Positions 1-8,906 of a stretch of 64,000 nucleotides of DNA are shown here, piece by piece. The position numbers were made by a program, and so were the translations under genes. How positions within the stretch are numbered: the stretch's first letter is position 1; each line of letters begins with the position of its first letter. The stretch spans positions 58,090-122,089 of the forward strand of contig NZ_LGYO01000004.1 in NCBI RefSeq assembly GCF_001263355.1, in the 5' to 3' direction. Source of the DNA: Acetobacterium bakii (GTDB lineage: Bacteria > Bacillota > Clostridia > Eubacteriales > Eubacteriaceae). The notes under the pieces were generated by a model, which was given only the letters and a program-made list of their open reading frames with translations, did no database searches and had not been told where the DNA came from.

Positions 1-935
1 GATCCTATTTTTAAAAATAATGATGTCCGAAATGGGGCTTCATTTTCATCAGCCAGCCATACTTTAAAACAATTTTCTTCAGTGCAGCTTTCAACAATTC
101 TGATATTATTGGCCCTTACGCCAACAAAACCCACTTCGTACTCTATTTCCACGGTTGTTTTTAATTGAATACCCCAATCCGCTATCGCCATAACATTCTC
201 CGATAGCCTTACTGCTTTTGAGAGATTTTTACACCCGGTAATTTTCGCAGCTTCCATTGACACCGGATGCTGAAATACGTTTTTCTTTTCATTGAACGCT
301 TCAACTTTTCCCTTATTAAAAATTGCTATGTGATCACATAGCTGATAAGCTTCCTCCATGTTATGGGTTACAAAAAGAGCGATTCCTTTATACTGCTTCA
401 ACGACTCAGACATTTCTCTGATCATATGGTTTCTGAGATGCACATCCAAAGCAGAAAACGGCTCATCCAATAATAAGATATCCGGTTCAACCGCCACTGC
501 CCGGGCTAGTGCAACTCGCTGCTGCTGTCCGCCGGAAATCTGAGCAGGATAACGATTTTCAATGTCACCTAAATGATATTTTTCCATTAATTCATTCACT
601 TTTTTCTTTTTATCTGATTTAGAAAAACTATCCAAGCCAAAGGCAATGTTTTCTTCAATGGTCATATTGGGAAAGAGAGCATAATTTTGGAATAAAAACC
701 CCACTTTTCGTTCGCGCATGGATAAATTGATTTTTTTTTCAGAATCAAAGAATGTTTTTCCATTGATAATAATCGTCCCTTCGTCGGGTTTAACCAAACC
801 TGCAATACAACGCAGCAGCATGCTTTTTCCTGATCCCGAAGCCCCTAGAATCCCAATAATGTCTTCTTTTGACTGGAGCTTTGCATCAAGCTGAAACTCA
901 TAAAGTTTCTTTTTTATTTCGATTGAAAAATTCAT
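1..935 (-). CDS. modC: Molybdate ABC transporter ATP-binding protein ModC (3' end cut by the window)
   Basis: This ATPase energises molybdate (or tungstate) uptake with ModB on the cytoplasmic face of the membrane. My reading of the minus strand from the ATG at 935 gives a continuous frame to position 1, so the C-terminus lies outside the window. Walker A (GASGSGKS) is at about residues 31-38, the ABC signature (SGGQQQR) at about 134-140 and Walker B (LLLDEP) at about 154-159. The last ~60 visible residues look like the start of a TOBE domain, as in ModC. The start lies 4 bp after the modB stop and has a GGAG 9 nt upstream, inside the end of modB. Phosphate- or sulfate-type ATPases are alternatives, but the ModB partner makes molybdate most likely. 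Confidence 0.85.
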   Translation of the reverse strand, partial: MNFSIEIKKKLYEFQLDAKLQSKEDIIGILGASGSGKSMLLRCIAGLVKPDEGTIIINGKTFFDSEKKINLSMRERKVGFLFQNYALFPNMTIEENIAFGLDSFSKSDKKKKVNELMEKYHLGDIENRYPAQISGGQQQRVALARAVAVEPDILLLDEPFSALDVHLRNHMIREMSESLKQYKGIALFVTHNMEEAYQLCDHIAIFNKGKVEAFNEKKNVFQHPVSMEAAKITGCKNLSKAVRLSENVMAIADWGIQLKTTVEIEYEVGFVGVRANNIRIVESCTEENCFKVWLADENEAPFRTSLFLKIG

Positions 936-939
936 TTGA

Positions 940-1632
940 TTATTCTCCAGCACCGTATCGCTCTTTCTTTTTATAGTTATTCCAATAGTTCATAAATACT
1001 AAAACCGTTAATGAAATGGCAAAAATAATCAATACCCATATCAGGGCAACCTCCATGTTACCACCCTGGGTGGCAAAATAAATGGCAATTGGAATGGTTT
1101 CGGTTTTTCCGGGAATGCTCCCGGCAACCATTAAGGTCGCTCCGAATTCTCCCAGACATCTGGCAAAGGTTAGTGCCGTTGCCGATGCGATTCCGGGCCA
1201 GGCGACAGGAACTGCCACACGCCAAAAGACTTTCCATTCCGATGCCCCCAGTGTTCTGGCGGCACTTAAGATATTCGTGTCAATTTGTTCAAATGCCCCC
1301 ATGGTGGTTTTATACATCAGTGGAAAGGCAACCACAATCCCGGCAATAACCGCCGCATACCATGAAAAAATGATGTTAACCCCAAATATTTCAAGAAATT
1401 GACCAATGGGTCCATTTTTACCAATCATTATTAAAATAGCAAAACCTGCAACCGTGGGCGGCAGAACCAGGGGCAGTGTCAAAATGGCATCAATTAAGCC
1501 TTTCCATCTTCCCTTGTAATTTGTCATCAGCCAGGCTGTGGCAAGACCCAGAAAAAAGATGATTGTGGTGGATGTTAAGGTAACCTTGATTGAAATCCAT
1601 GCCGGTGAGAAATCGAAATCGATACTAATCAC
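940..1632 (-). CDS. modB: Molybdate ABC transporter permease ModB
   Basis: Inner-membrane permease of the molybdate importer; 230 aa, the usual ModB length. It has several hydrophobic segments and the EAA-type loop expected of the family (ARTLGASEWKVFWRVAVP, about residues 126-143), which docks to ModC. The only in-frame start of a standard kind is the GTG at 1632; GGGAG lies directly against it, which is closer than normal, so the true start may be a rare codon a few bases downstream. It is the first gene of a modBC operon with its own strong promoter (1721-1749). No modA lies upstream. The family is also shared with tungstate and sulfate permeases, so the substrate is inferred. Confidence 0.85.
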   Translation of the reverse strand: MISIDFDFSPAWISIKVTLTSTTIIFFLGLATAWLMTNYKGRWKGLIDAILTLPLVLPPTVAGFAILIMIGKNGPIGQFLEIFGVNIIFSWYAAVIAGIVVAFPLMYKTTMGAFEQIDTNILSAARTLGASEWKVFWRVAVPVAWPGIASATALTFARCLGEFGATLMVAGSIPGKTETIPIAIYFATQGGNMEVALIWVLIIFAISLTVLVFMNYWNNYKKKERYGAGE

Positions 1633-1683
1633 TCCCTATTTATTATTTTCAGCGCTAATTTGATAACTCTGTCAGAGCTTTAA

Positions 1684-1796
1684 ATGTTATGAAACGTTAT
1701 GAACTGCCATTTTTCAATCTATTATATTTATTTATTCAGTATATGTCAAGAAAAACCAGGATATAAAATTGTCAAACGTATTGAAACGTGTTATAA
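1684..1796. promoter_or_regulatory. Two pairs of 10-bp tandem direct repeats, candidate molybdate-responsive operator
   Basis: Seen: AYGTTATGAA occurs twice in tandem at 1684-1693 and 1694-1703. A related tandem pair, ACGTATTGAA then ACGTGTTATAA, covers 1776-1796. The first pair lies just downstream of the expected start of the modBC transcript; the second sits between the -35 and -10 of the divergent regulator gene and overlaps its -10. A 10-bp period places the repeats on one face of the helix. I infer that the regulator at 1835 binds both and controls modBC and itself. Confidence 0.5.
1721..1749 (-). promoter_or_regulatory. modBC promoter
   Basis: On the minus strand TTGACA (1749-1744), a 17-bp spacer and TATAAT (1726-1721) form a consensus housekeeping promoter. 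It points at modB and gives a leader of about 80 nt. Confidence 0.75.
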
Positions 1797-1797
1797 T
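1769..1797 (+). promoter_or_regulatory. Promoter of the divergent HTH regulator
   Basis: TTGTCA (1769-1774), a 17-bp spacer and TATAAT (1792-1797). The expected transcript begins near 1804, so the in-frame TTG at 1769 cannot be the start codon; the ATG at 1835 can. Confidence 0.7.
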
Positions 1798-1834
1798 TTG
1801 TATATTCATAATTTGTGTATTGGAGAGTTTTCAA

Positions 1835-2785
1835 ATGGATAATATCGCCTTAACCGCCCAGGATGTTGCAGACATGCTTAAAATTGCTAAAAACACCGTC
1901 TATGAACTCATAAAGAGAGATGAATTAAATTCATATAAGGTCGGCCGAAAGGTACGCTTTACACTCAGTGATGTGGAAGCTTACATTGCCCGCTCTAAGT
2001 GTATCCAACCTGCTATTCCCGTGGATGAAATTGACAAATCAGAGGAACCCCCGTTTCATCCAAACCCCAAATCCACTGGTAAAGATTTCATCATTTGCGG
2101 ACAGGATTTAATGCTTGACGTATTATCCAGCCATATTGAAAAACACCCCCAGGGTGTTCGGGCACTCCGCTCCTATATCGGCAGCTATAACAGCCTGGTC
2201 GCCTTGTATCACGGTACTGTTCAGGTTGCCACAGCCCATCTATGGGATGGGGATACCGGCGAATACAATGTTCCCTTTGTACGACGGCTCCTCCCCGGCA
2301 TTCCCACCGTAATCATTCACCTGACCTGTCGCGTTCAGGGTTTTTACGTGGCACAAGGGAATCCCAAAAGCATTAAAACCTGGAGTGATTTAATTCGACC
2401 GGATATCACCATGATTAACCGGGAAAAAGGTTCCGGATCCCGGATCCTGCTGGATGAACATTTCCGGCTTCTGGGCATTAACGGAAATACCATTAATGGT
2501 TATCATCGGGAGAGCCAGTCCCACTTTGCTGTAGCCAGCACGGTTGGCCGAGGTGGAGCTGATGTTGCTCTGGGCCAGGAAAAGGTTGCAAAACAGGTTA
2601 AAAGCGTGGACTTTATTCCGCTGCAAACTGAACGTTACGATTTGGTGATTAAGCGAGAAGATTTTGATTCTCCCGCTGTTCAGGCAATTTTAGCCATCCT
2701 GAATTCTGAAGAATTCAAACTTGAATTTGAGGGTATCGAAGGATATGATATCAGCGAAATGGGTAAGATTATTGCCGAAATTTAA
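1835..2785 (+). CDS. HTH (excisionase/MerR-like) regulator with a PBP-like substrate domain, probable molybdate/tungstate sensor
   Basis: 316 aa from the ATG at 1835, which has GGAGAG 7 nt upstream and lies 31 bp after the expected transcript start. Residues about 6-55 form an excisionase-type winged HTH (MLKIAKNTVYELIKRDEL, then a GRKVRF wing). The rest resembles the PBP-like domain of the ModE-replacing regulators in Clostridia, with an IGSYNS-like segment and a GSGSRILLDEHF ligand-loop segment. The same HTH type is joined to a Mop/TOBE domain in the gene at 52227. Divergent placement from modBC and shared repeats in the intergenic region suggest it regulates molybdate uptake. Its ligand is inferred, not seen. 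Confidence 0.8.
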   Translation: MDNIALTAQDVADMLKIAKNTVYELIKRDELNSYKVGRKVRFTLSDVEAYIARSKCIQPAIPVDEIDKSEEPPFHPNPKSTGKDFIICGQDLMLDVLSSHIEKHPQGVRALRSYIGSYNSLVALYHGTVQVATAHLWDGDTGEYNVPFVRRLLPGIPTVIIHLTCRVQGFYVAQGNPKSIKTWSDLIRPDITMINREKGSGSRILLDEHFRLLGINGNTINGYHRESQSHFAVASTVGRGGADVALGQEKVAKQVKSVDFIPLQTERYDLVIKREDFDSPAVQAILAILNSEEFKLEFEGIEGYDISEMGKIIAEI

Positions 2786-2815
2786 TTGCATAAACTATCT
2801 TAAAACCTGAAAAGA

Positions 2816-2852
2816 CCGACTGGATAATTGCTTATATCCAATCGGTTTTTTA
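2816..2852 (+). terminator. Intrinsic terminator after the HTH regulator
   Basis: An 11-bp stem with one mismatch, CCGACTGGATA paired with TATCCAATCGG, then a run of seven T. It separates two convergent genes. Confidence 0.75.
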
Positions 2853-2887
2853 TTATTGTCCGAACACCTTTGCTTCTCTGACTATTC

Positions 2888-4030
2888 TCAAATTCCATGA
2901 GACTTGACTGAGAATTCATAGATTTTCTCGACCACAGCCATCAATTCATCCTCAGAAAGATCATAAAACAAGGGCAATCGCAATAAACGTTCGCTTTCTC
3001 TGGTGGTATAACGATCCTTCCCATTAAATCTGCCAAATCGCAATCCCGCCGGGGAACTATGCAATGGAATATAATGAAAGACGGAGAAAATCTCATTTTC
3101 TTTAAGGTAATGAATGAGTTGATCCCGTTCGATCATATCTTTAAGCTTGATATAAAATAAATGTCCATTATGCTCACATTCATCTGGAACATATGGCAAC
3201 TCAATGATTTTTTCATCGGCCAGAGGTTTTAACAGCTCACCATATTGACACCATAAGTTCCGACGCCTTTGGTTGATTTTTTGTGCTTCATCAAGCTGTG
3301 CCAACAGGTAGGCGGCATTAATATCACTGGGTAAATAAGAGGACCCCTCATCAACCCAGGTGTACTTGTCCGCTTTACCTCTTAAAAAGTCATTTCGATT
3401 GGTTCCATTATTCCGAATAATTTCAGCACGTTCACCGAAGTTTTTATGATTGATTAAAATGGCTCCGCCTTCACCCATTGAATAATTTTTGGATTCATGA
3501 AAGCTGTAGCACCCTAAATCCCCAATACTCCCCAATGCCTTACCCTTGTATTTTGCCATTACTCCCTGAGCCGAATCTTCAACGACAAACAAGTTATACT
3601 GTCGGGCAATGGCCATGATTTTATCCATGTCACAGCTAACCCCGGCATAATGAACGGGTACGATGATCTTTGTTTTTTCTGTAATAGCCGCTTCGATTAA
3701 ATTCTCATCCATATTCATGGTATCCGGCCGAATATCCACAAAGACGATTTTAGCCCCCCGTAAAACAAAAGCATTGGCCGTTGAGACATAGGTAAAGGAT
3801 GGCATAATCACCTCATCTCCCGGTTTAATCTTACATAGGTTAGCCGCCATTTCCAACGCATGCGTACAGGAGGTCGTCAGCAAAACTTTTGTGGCTTTTG
3901 TCTGATCAATGAGCCAATCGGTACAGGCCTTTGTAAAGGGCCCATCCCCACTGATGTGGTTGGCTGTAATGGCTTCATGCATATAATCCAGTTCTTTTCC
4001 CAAAAGAGGGGATTTATTAAATGGTATCAT
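2888..4030 (-). CDS. rffA: DegT/DnrJ/EryC1-type sugar aminotransferase, WecE/RffA-like
   Basis: PLP enzyme expected to aminate a nucleotide-linked 4-keto-6-deoxyhexose (dTDP-4-amino-4,6-dideoxygalactose transaminase type) for surface glycan synthesis. 380 aa, full family length. The internal-aldimine lysine is in SFHESKNYSMGEGG (about residues 179-192), and the family cofactor segment VVEDSAQG precedes it. The start MIPFNK is typical of RffA. It ends the neighbourhood of an ABC transporter (4207-6833) but a 176-bp gap separates them. ArnB is a close relative, which is of interest because ArnC- and ArnT-like proteins occur at 11-17 kb. Confidence 0.85.
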   Translation of the reverse strand: MIPFNKSPLLGKELDYMHEAITANHISGDGPFTKACTDWLIDQTKATKVLLTTSCTHALEMAANLCKIKPGDEVIMPSFTYVSTANAFVLRGAKIVFVDIRPDTMNMDENLIEAAITEKTKIIVPVHYAGVSCDMDKIMAIARQYNLFVVEDSAQGVMAKYKGKALGSIGDLGCYSFHESKNYSMGEGGAILINHKNFGERAEIIRNNGTNRNDFLRGKADKYTWVDEGSSYLPSDINAAYLLAQLDEAQKINQRRRNLWCQYGELLKPLADEKIIELPYVPDECEHNGHLFYIKLKDMIERDQLIHYLKENEIFSVFHYIPLHSSPAGLRFGRFNGKDRYTTRESERLLRLPLFYDLSEDELMAVVEKIYEFSVKSHGI

Positions 4031-4206
4031 GGTGTTAACATCCTTTTTAAAATTTTATCCAATTTTGCGAGATTTCTTCGACATCGCTTTACCGTTGAAA
4101 CCACAAAGGCCTTTGTCACAGCCTTGCCCGTTTTTAACAAATAAAAAGAAAGATACCGATTCTAAATACCGGTATCCCACTAAAAGGTCTGTTTTTCAGG
4201 TATCAT

Positions 4207-4992
4207 TCAGGTATCAATCAAATCCAGAATTGCTTCTTTCAGTTTAAGATATTCTTCGTTAATCTGCACACGACCGGTTCGGGAATCAACAGCATTTTCG
4301 ATGAAATCTAAATTCAGTTCCTTGATAATCGTACCCGGACTGCTAGACATTACCAAAACACGAGTACCCAAAGAAAGTGCTTCATCAACATCGTGGGTGA
4401 TCATAAAAATGGTATTGTGATTCTTTTTCCAGATATCCCGGATGAGTTTCTGCATTTGAATCCGTGTCAGTGCATCCAAAGCCCCTAAAGGTTCATCCAT
4501 CAGCATCACCTCGGGCTCATTGGCCAGAACACGTGCCAGGGCAACCCGTTGTTTCATGCCGCCGGACAACTCGAAAATTACCTGATCTTCAAATTTTAGC
4601 AGATTAACCTGTTCCAGATAATGCGTGGCAATTTCTGTAATGTCCTTTTTTGGCAATCTTTTCATTTTTGGTCCGAATTCGATATTTTTTCGAACGCTCA
4701 TCCAGGGGTATAATGAGGCCGACTGAAAAACCACGCCGCGGTTCCAATCCGGCCCCACCACTTCTTTTCCATTCATCAGGAAGGTACCTTCCGTTTGTTT
4801 TAAAAATCCGGCAATAACCTTCAGCAACGTGCTTTTTCCACATCCCGACGGACCCAGAACGCAGATGAAATCGCCTCTGTGGATGGTCAGATTGATATCA
4901 TGAATTGCTTTAACGGGCTCGTTGCTGCCGGTATAGTCGACTCCCAGCTTTTTGATTTCGATTATGATATCACCTAAATTTTTATCTTTCAT
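4207..4992 (-). CDS. ABC transporter ATP-binding protein, TauB/SsuB (nitrate/sulfonate/taurine) family
   Basis: ATPase of an importer with the SBP and permease encoded just upstream in the same operon. Walker A GPSGCGKST, the signature LSGGMKQR and Walker B VMLMDEPLGALD are all present, with the H-loop ITHDVDEAL. I start at the ATG at 4992 (MKDKNLGD), because a start further upstream would run back into the SBP gene that ends at 5003 and because GAGAG lies before it. 261 aa matches the family. Substrate cannot be read from the ATPase; aliphatic sulfonates, thiamine precursors or riboflavin are options for this family. Confidence 0.85.
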   Translation of the reverse strand: MKDKNLGDIIIEIKKLGVDYTGSNEPVKAIHDINLTIHRGDFICVLGPSGCGKSTLLKVIAGFLKQTEGTFLMNGKEVVGPDWNRGVVFQSASLYPWMSVRKNIEFGPKMKRLPKKDITEIATHYLEQVNLLKFEDQVIFELSGGMKQRVALARVLANEPEVMLMDEPLGALDALTRIQMQKLIRDIWKKNHNTIFMITHDVDEALSLGTRVLVMSSSPGTIIKELNLDFIENAVDSRTGRVQINEEYLKLKEAILDLIDT

Positions 4993-5002
4993 TCGTTTTC
5001 TC

Positions 5003-6037
5003 TCAATTCTCCAGCGACATTTCAATGTATATCGGATTAATAAATGCATCGAAAGCTTCCTGAGATGGAGAAATCTCGATGGAGTGCTGGGTTTGCAGAA
5101 AATCTGCAGTATCTTTCATGATTTTGGAAAAATGGCCCGGTGTATCCGTTGTTCCCATATAGTCAGCACCCAGGGCCTCTTGTGGCGTTAACCAGAGGGA
5201 ACCTTCCATTTGCAATAAGGCTTCCTCCGGGGTAATTTCCAATTCTTTTGCTACGGCCGCTGCACTTTGCTGTCCATCACGGCGGTAAGTATCCCCGCCT
5301 TCACTTAAACATTTTATAAAATTGGCCACCAGTTCGGGATACTTGCCTGAAAATTCTTTGCGAACCAGACAAACATTCGCCGTTACATATCCCTTTTCAG
5401 CCATTTCCTCACTGCTGACAAGCATGGACCCGTTTTTCAACAGTTCTCCCAGGGTTGGTTGCCAGGAATAGGCAGCTTGAATATCGCCTCTTTCCCAGGC
5501 TGCTACAATATCCTGGGTTTGCATGTCCAGAAGTTCGACATCATTTTCAATGCCCGCTTCTTTTAAATAATTCAGCAGACTATAATGAGCAGTACTTGCA
5601 AAAGGGGTGGCGATTTTCTGTCCTTTGAGATTCTCAGCACTGTTAATGTTTGAGCCATTTTTCACCGCCAGTCCTTCGATCTTACCCAATACCTCATGAA
5701 TCCAGATAAGCTCCACATCCAACCCACTTGATAAAGCGATAATCCCATTGGTATTGCCCATTGTTGCGAAATCAATACTACCCGAGGCCAAAGCCTTGTT
5801 GGCATCCACGCCAGAATCGAATATAATAAAATTACAGGTGATCCCCTGATCCGTAAAGTACTGATCGTAGATTCCCATGGTCTTTGCCACCATTTCATCA
5901 TTAGGCACCCGCAAATAGCCGATATTCACTTCTTTAGGCAACTCACCCTCTGTCCCACCATTTTCACACCCCATCAGCGCCACTGACAGTACGGCAATGA
6001 CCAGGATCAGCACAATTTTAGCTGTCAATTTTTTCAT
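5003..6037 (-). CDS. ABC transporter substrate-binding lipoprotein, SsuA/TauA-NMT1 family
   Basis: 344 aa extracytoplasmic binding protein. The N-terminus has a lipoprotein signal with a cysteine after LSVALMG (about residue 24), so it should be membrane-anchored outside the cell. The body shows NMT1/SsuA features (NIGYLRVPNDE, ASGSIDFATMGNT, a long AENLKGQKIATPF segment). It lies between permease (6048) and ATPase (4992) genes with short gaps, in one transcript. The family binds sulfonates, taurine, nitrate or pyrimidine precursors; nearby sulfur genes favour a sulfur compound, by inference only. Confidence 0.85.
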   Translation of the reverse strand: MKKLTAKIVLILVIAVLSVALMGCENGGTEGELPKEVNIGYLRVPNDEMVAKTMGIYDQYFTDQGITCNFIIFDSGVDANKALASGSIDFATMGNTNGIIALSSGLDVELIWIHEVLGKIEGLAVKNGSNINSAENLKGQKIATPFASTAHYSLLNYLKEAGIENDVELLDMQTQDIVAAWERGDIQAAYSWQPTLGELLKNGSMLVSSEEMAEKGYVTANVCLVRKEFSGKYPELVANFIKCLSEGGDTYRRDGQQSAAAVAKELEITPEEALLQMEGSLWLTPQEALGADYMGTTDTPGHFSKIMKDTADFLQTQHSIEISPSQEAFDAFINPIYIEMSLEN

Positions 6038-6047
6038 GATTTTTCAC

Positions 6048-6833
6048 CTATTGATATCCCTTCCAGTATACAATCTTATTTTCCAGAGCTCTCAGACCTA
6101 AATCAATGAGTACCCCTGTAATCCCCATAATAATAATACCCACAAAAATAACACTGCTTTTTAAATAACGTGACGCATCAATGACCATCCAACCGATTCC
6201 GGAACTTGCTGCCACCATCTCGGCCGAAACCAGAGTGGTATAAGCCATACCGATGGCAGTTCGGATGCTGGTGAAAATATCGGGAAGGCTGGCAGGAAAA
6301 ACGACATTAAAAAACACATCTCGTTCATTTGCACCCAGTGATTTTGCGCTCAAAATATAGTCCTGATTGATGTTGGTAACCGCCGACACGCAGGCCACAT
6401 AAATAGGCGCAAATGCGGCCAGGTAAAGCAGGGTAATCTTGGATGATTCATCAATGCCAAGCCAAAGAATCAATACCACATAATAAGCAAGTGGCGGCAA
6501 TGGCCGGTAAAATTGAACGATGGAATCCACAATAGCCCTTACTTTTTCAAAATACCCACTTAAAAGGCCAAGCGGAATGGCTGTCACAATTGCCAATAAA
6601 GAAGCCACAAACAATCGGTAAAAGCTGATCCCTAAATGTGCCCATAAACTTCTGCCGTTATAGCCATTTTCTAAAATACTCAAGAAGGTTTGAAAAACTG
6701 CTCCCGGAGAAGGGACGACCAAAGGCGAGACAAGACCAAGCTTCGTTATCGTAAACCAGACAATGAGAATTGCCAGCCAGGTGCCGATAGTCAATAATCT
6801 ATTAGTTGAACTATTTTTCTTCTTATTTTGCAT
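6048..6833 (-). CDS. ABC transporter permease, TauC/SsuC family
   Basis: 261 aa integral membrane protein with about six hydrophobic stretches and the family EAA motif (SAKSLGANERDVFFNVVFPASLPDI). First gene of the three-gene transporter operon; AAAGGAG precedes the ATG. The 290 bp upstream hold no gene on either strand and must contain the promoter, though I see no strong consensus one. Confidence 0.85.
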   Translation of the reverse strand: MQNKKKNSSTNRLLTIGTWLAILIVWFTITKLGLVSPLVVPSPGAVFQTFLSILENGYNGRSLWAHLGISFYRLFVASLLAIVTAIPLGLLSGYFEKVRAIVDSIVQFYRPLPPLAYYVVLILWLGIDESSKITLLYLAAFAPIYVACVSAVTNINQDYILSAKSLGANERDVFFNVVFPASLPDIFTSIRTAIGMAYTTLVSAEMVAASSGIGWMVIDASRYLKSSVIFVGIIIMGITGVLIDLGLRALENKIVYWKGYQ

Positions 6834-7126
6834 GCAATCTCCTTTACTCTATCTTATCACGGGGGAGACCAGTCTTCAATCAAATTGATATCAGATATAT
6901 TCAAGAATCCTCAAAACATCCGAATCAGCTTTATAATCATTCAATCATTATTAAAAAGCGAAAATACGAATGCACCAATTGCCAACAGCAATGAAGTAAT
7001 CCCAGGTTAAAAAAATAGGATACAGATAATAACAATCGCATCAGTTATAAAACAGATGAATCGTTGTTTGCTTATCTGCACCCCAAAATTTCTTTTCAAA
7101 ACAACCAATTTAAATGTGTCTCTTAC

Positions 7127-8824
7127 CTAGTTGAGATTATAGTCCGTCACGATTGGTTTGCGTCCCTGAGCCTTATCGTTGAAATATTCATAAAAACAAA
7201 TACCCAGATAGGAACCGGATATATTCCAGATATTATTAAAACCCAACTGGCCCAATGCTCTGACCATGTTGTAGCTGCGCTGACCGCTTCGGCAATGGGC
7301 ATAGACCGGTTGATCTTTTGGAATCTCGTCCAAACGTTGACGGAATTGACTTAAGGGAATGTTAACTGCATTGAGCAAATGACTCTTTTCATATTCGTTT
7401 GGTTCACGGACATCAATAATAAATGCGTCATTTTCCACCAATTCCCGGACCTGAGTGACTGGAACCTGCTTAAATTCTCCATTGAGTAAATTCAAAGCAA
7501 CCAGAGCGGCAAAATTCACCGGATCTTTGGCGGTACTAAAGGCTGGTGCATAGCAAAGCTCCAATTCTTTTAAATCTTCAAGGGTACCACCCATTGTAAT
7601 CATTGTCGCAATAACATCCACACGCTTAGTAGCATCACCCCGACTAATTGCCTGAGCACCGAGGACTTTTCCGGTGGGCACTTCGTAAACCAGTTTGAAG
7701 AAGAATTGACTGTTACCCGGCATGATCCCAACGATATCACCTGGGATAATGTATACAGAGTCATACTGGATGCCCGCCTTTTGAGCGGCTTTTTCAGTCA
7801 ATCCAGTGGAAGCTGCGTTCATTTCAAAAATCTTAATACATGAAGAACCAATTATCCCGATGTTGTGAACTGGAATCCCAAACATATTATCGGCGGCAGC
7901 TCTTGCCTGCTTCTGTGCCGGACCGGCAAGTGCAAGTTTTGTTTTTGAATGGGTCAGTTGATGATAGACTTCAATGGCATCGCCCACTGCATAAATATTT
8001 TTATCACTTGTTCGATAGTTATGATCAACCAGAATTCCCCGGGTTTCTCCGATTTCCAATCCGGCTGCTACTGCCAATTTAGTATCCGGTGTGACGCCAA
8101 TGGCCATTACCACTGCCTGTGCCTGAATTTTTTTGCCTGAAGCCAATTCCACAAAACCATCAGTTACTTTGGCAATTCCATCTCCAACAATCAGATCGAC
8201 ACCATTATCCAGCAGCTCTTTGTGAAGAATTTGAACCATGTCATAATCAAAGGGAGCCATAATCTGATCGGCCTGTTCCACCAGTGTGACCTTAAAACCA
8301 GCAGGTGACAATTTCAGATTCTCAGCAACTTCGACGCCGATAAATCCGCCGCCGACGACAACGATGTCTTTCACCCCATTTTGAACAAACTTATTCAACT
8401 TATCGATATCGACCACATTTTTAACGGTAAATACATTTGCTTTGTCGTACCCTTCGATCTTCGGAACAATTGGGTTGGCTCCTGGAGAAAGAAATAAGGT
8501 GTCATAGGATTCTTCATATTCTTTGCCAAGCAACAGATCTTTAACCAGAATTGTTTTTTTATCTTTATTAATTTTAAGCACTTCATTATTTATCCGCGCT
8601 TCGATATTATACTGCTTTTTAAAGTTTGTTGGACACATCAGCACCAGGTCTTCACTATTTTCAATCATCCCACTTAGATGATTTGGCAAACAGCAATTTG
8701 AAAAGGACACATTGGGTCCTTTTTCAAAAATAATAACCTCTGCTGATTCATCAAGTCTTCTTACTCTTGCGGCTACCGAAGCGCCACCGGCAACTCCTCC
8801 GACAATCAATACTTTTTTTCCCAT
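7127..8824 (-). CDS. CoA-disulfide reductase-like FAD/NAD oxidoreductase fused to a rhodanese domain
   Basis: 565 aa. An N-terminal FAD-binding fold (KVLIVGGVAGGASVAARVRR) is followed by the active-site segment SFSNCCLPNH with Cys44 (and an unusual second Cys45), an NAD-binding fold (VVVGGGFIGVEVAENL), a dimerisation domain, and from about residue 460 a rhodanese domain with its catalytic Cys near 511 (HCRSGQRS). Characterised members reduce CoA persulfide/polysulfide or disulfides with NAD(P)H. The neighbours, a YedE transporter and a double rhodanese lipoprotein, point to use of imported sulfane sulfur. It has a strong RBS (AAGGAGG). The 82-bp gap to the next gene allows cotranscription. 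Confidence 0.9.
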   Translation of the reverse strand: MGKKVLIVGGVAGGASVAARVRRLDESAEVIIFEKGPNVSFSNCCLPNHLSGMIENSEDLVLMCPTNFKKQYNIEARINNEVLKINKDKKTILVKDLLLGKEYEESYDTLFLSPGANPIVPKIEGYDKANVFTVKNVVDIDKLNKFVQNGVKDIVVVGGGFIGVEVAENLKLSPAGFKVTLVEQADQIMAPFDYDMVQILHKELLDNGVDLIVGDGIAKVTDGFVELASGKKIQAQAVVMAIGVTPDTKLAVAAGLEIGETRGILVDHNYRTSDKNIYAVGDAIEVYHQLTHSKTKLALAGPAQKQARAAADNMFGIPVHNIGIIGSSCIKIFEMNAASTGLTEKAAQKAGIQYDSVYIIPGDIVGIMPGNSQFFFKLVYEVPTGKVLGAQAISRGDATKRVDVIATMITMGGTLEDLKELELCYAPAFSTAKDPVNFAALVALNLLNGEFKQVPVTQVRELVENDAFIIDVREPNEYEKSHLLNAVNIPLSQFRQRLDEIPKDQPVYAHCRSGQRSYNMVRALGQLGFNNIWNISGSYLGICFYEYFNDKAQGRKPIVTDYNLN

Positions 8825-8906
8825 TTATTTTCCTCCTTCTATGTCAATCGACGATTTTTTATTATAGTGTCTTTTCGTATTTCTCTTCTAAGCTGTTCTT
8901 CCCGGT

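Noticed and set aside
1769..1834. TTG at 1769 as start of the HTH regulator
   Set aside because: It coincides with the -35 box; the expected transcript begins near 1804, and the ATG at 1835 has a good RBS.
3860..4247. Plus-strand frames opposite the sugar aminotransferase gene
   Set aside because: Shadows of the aminotransferase gene with no RBS or family features.
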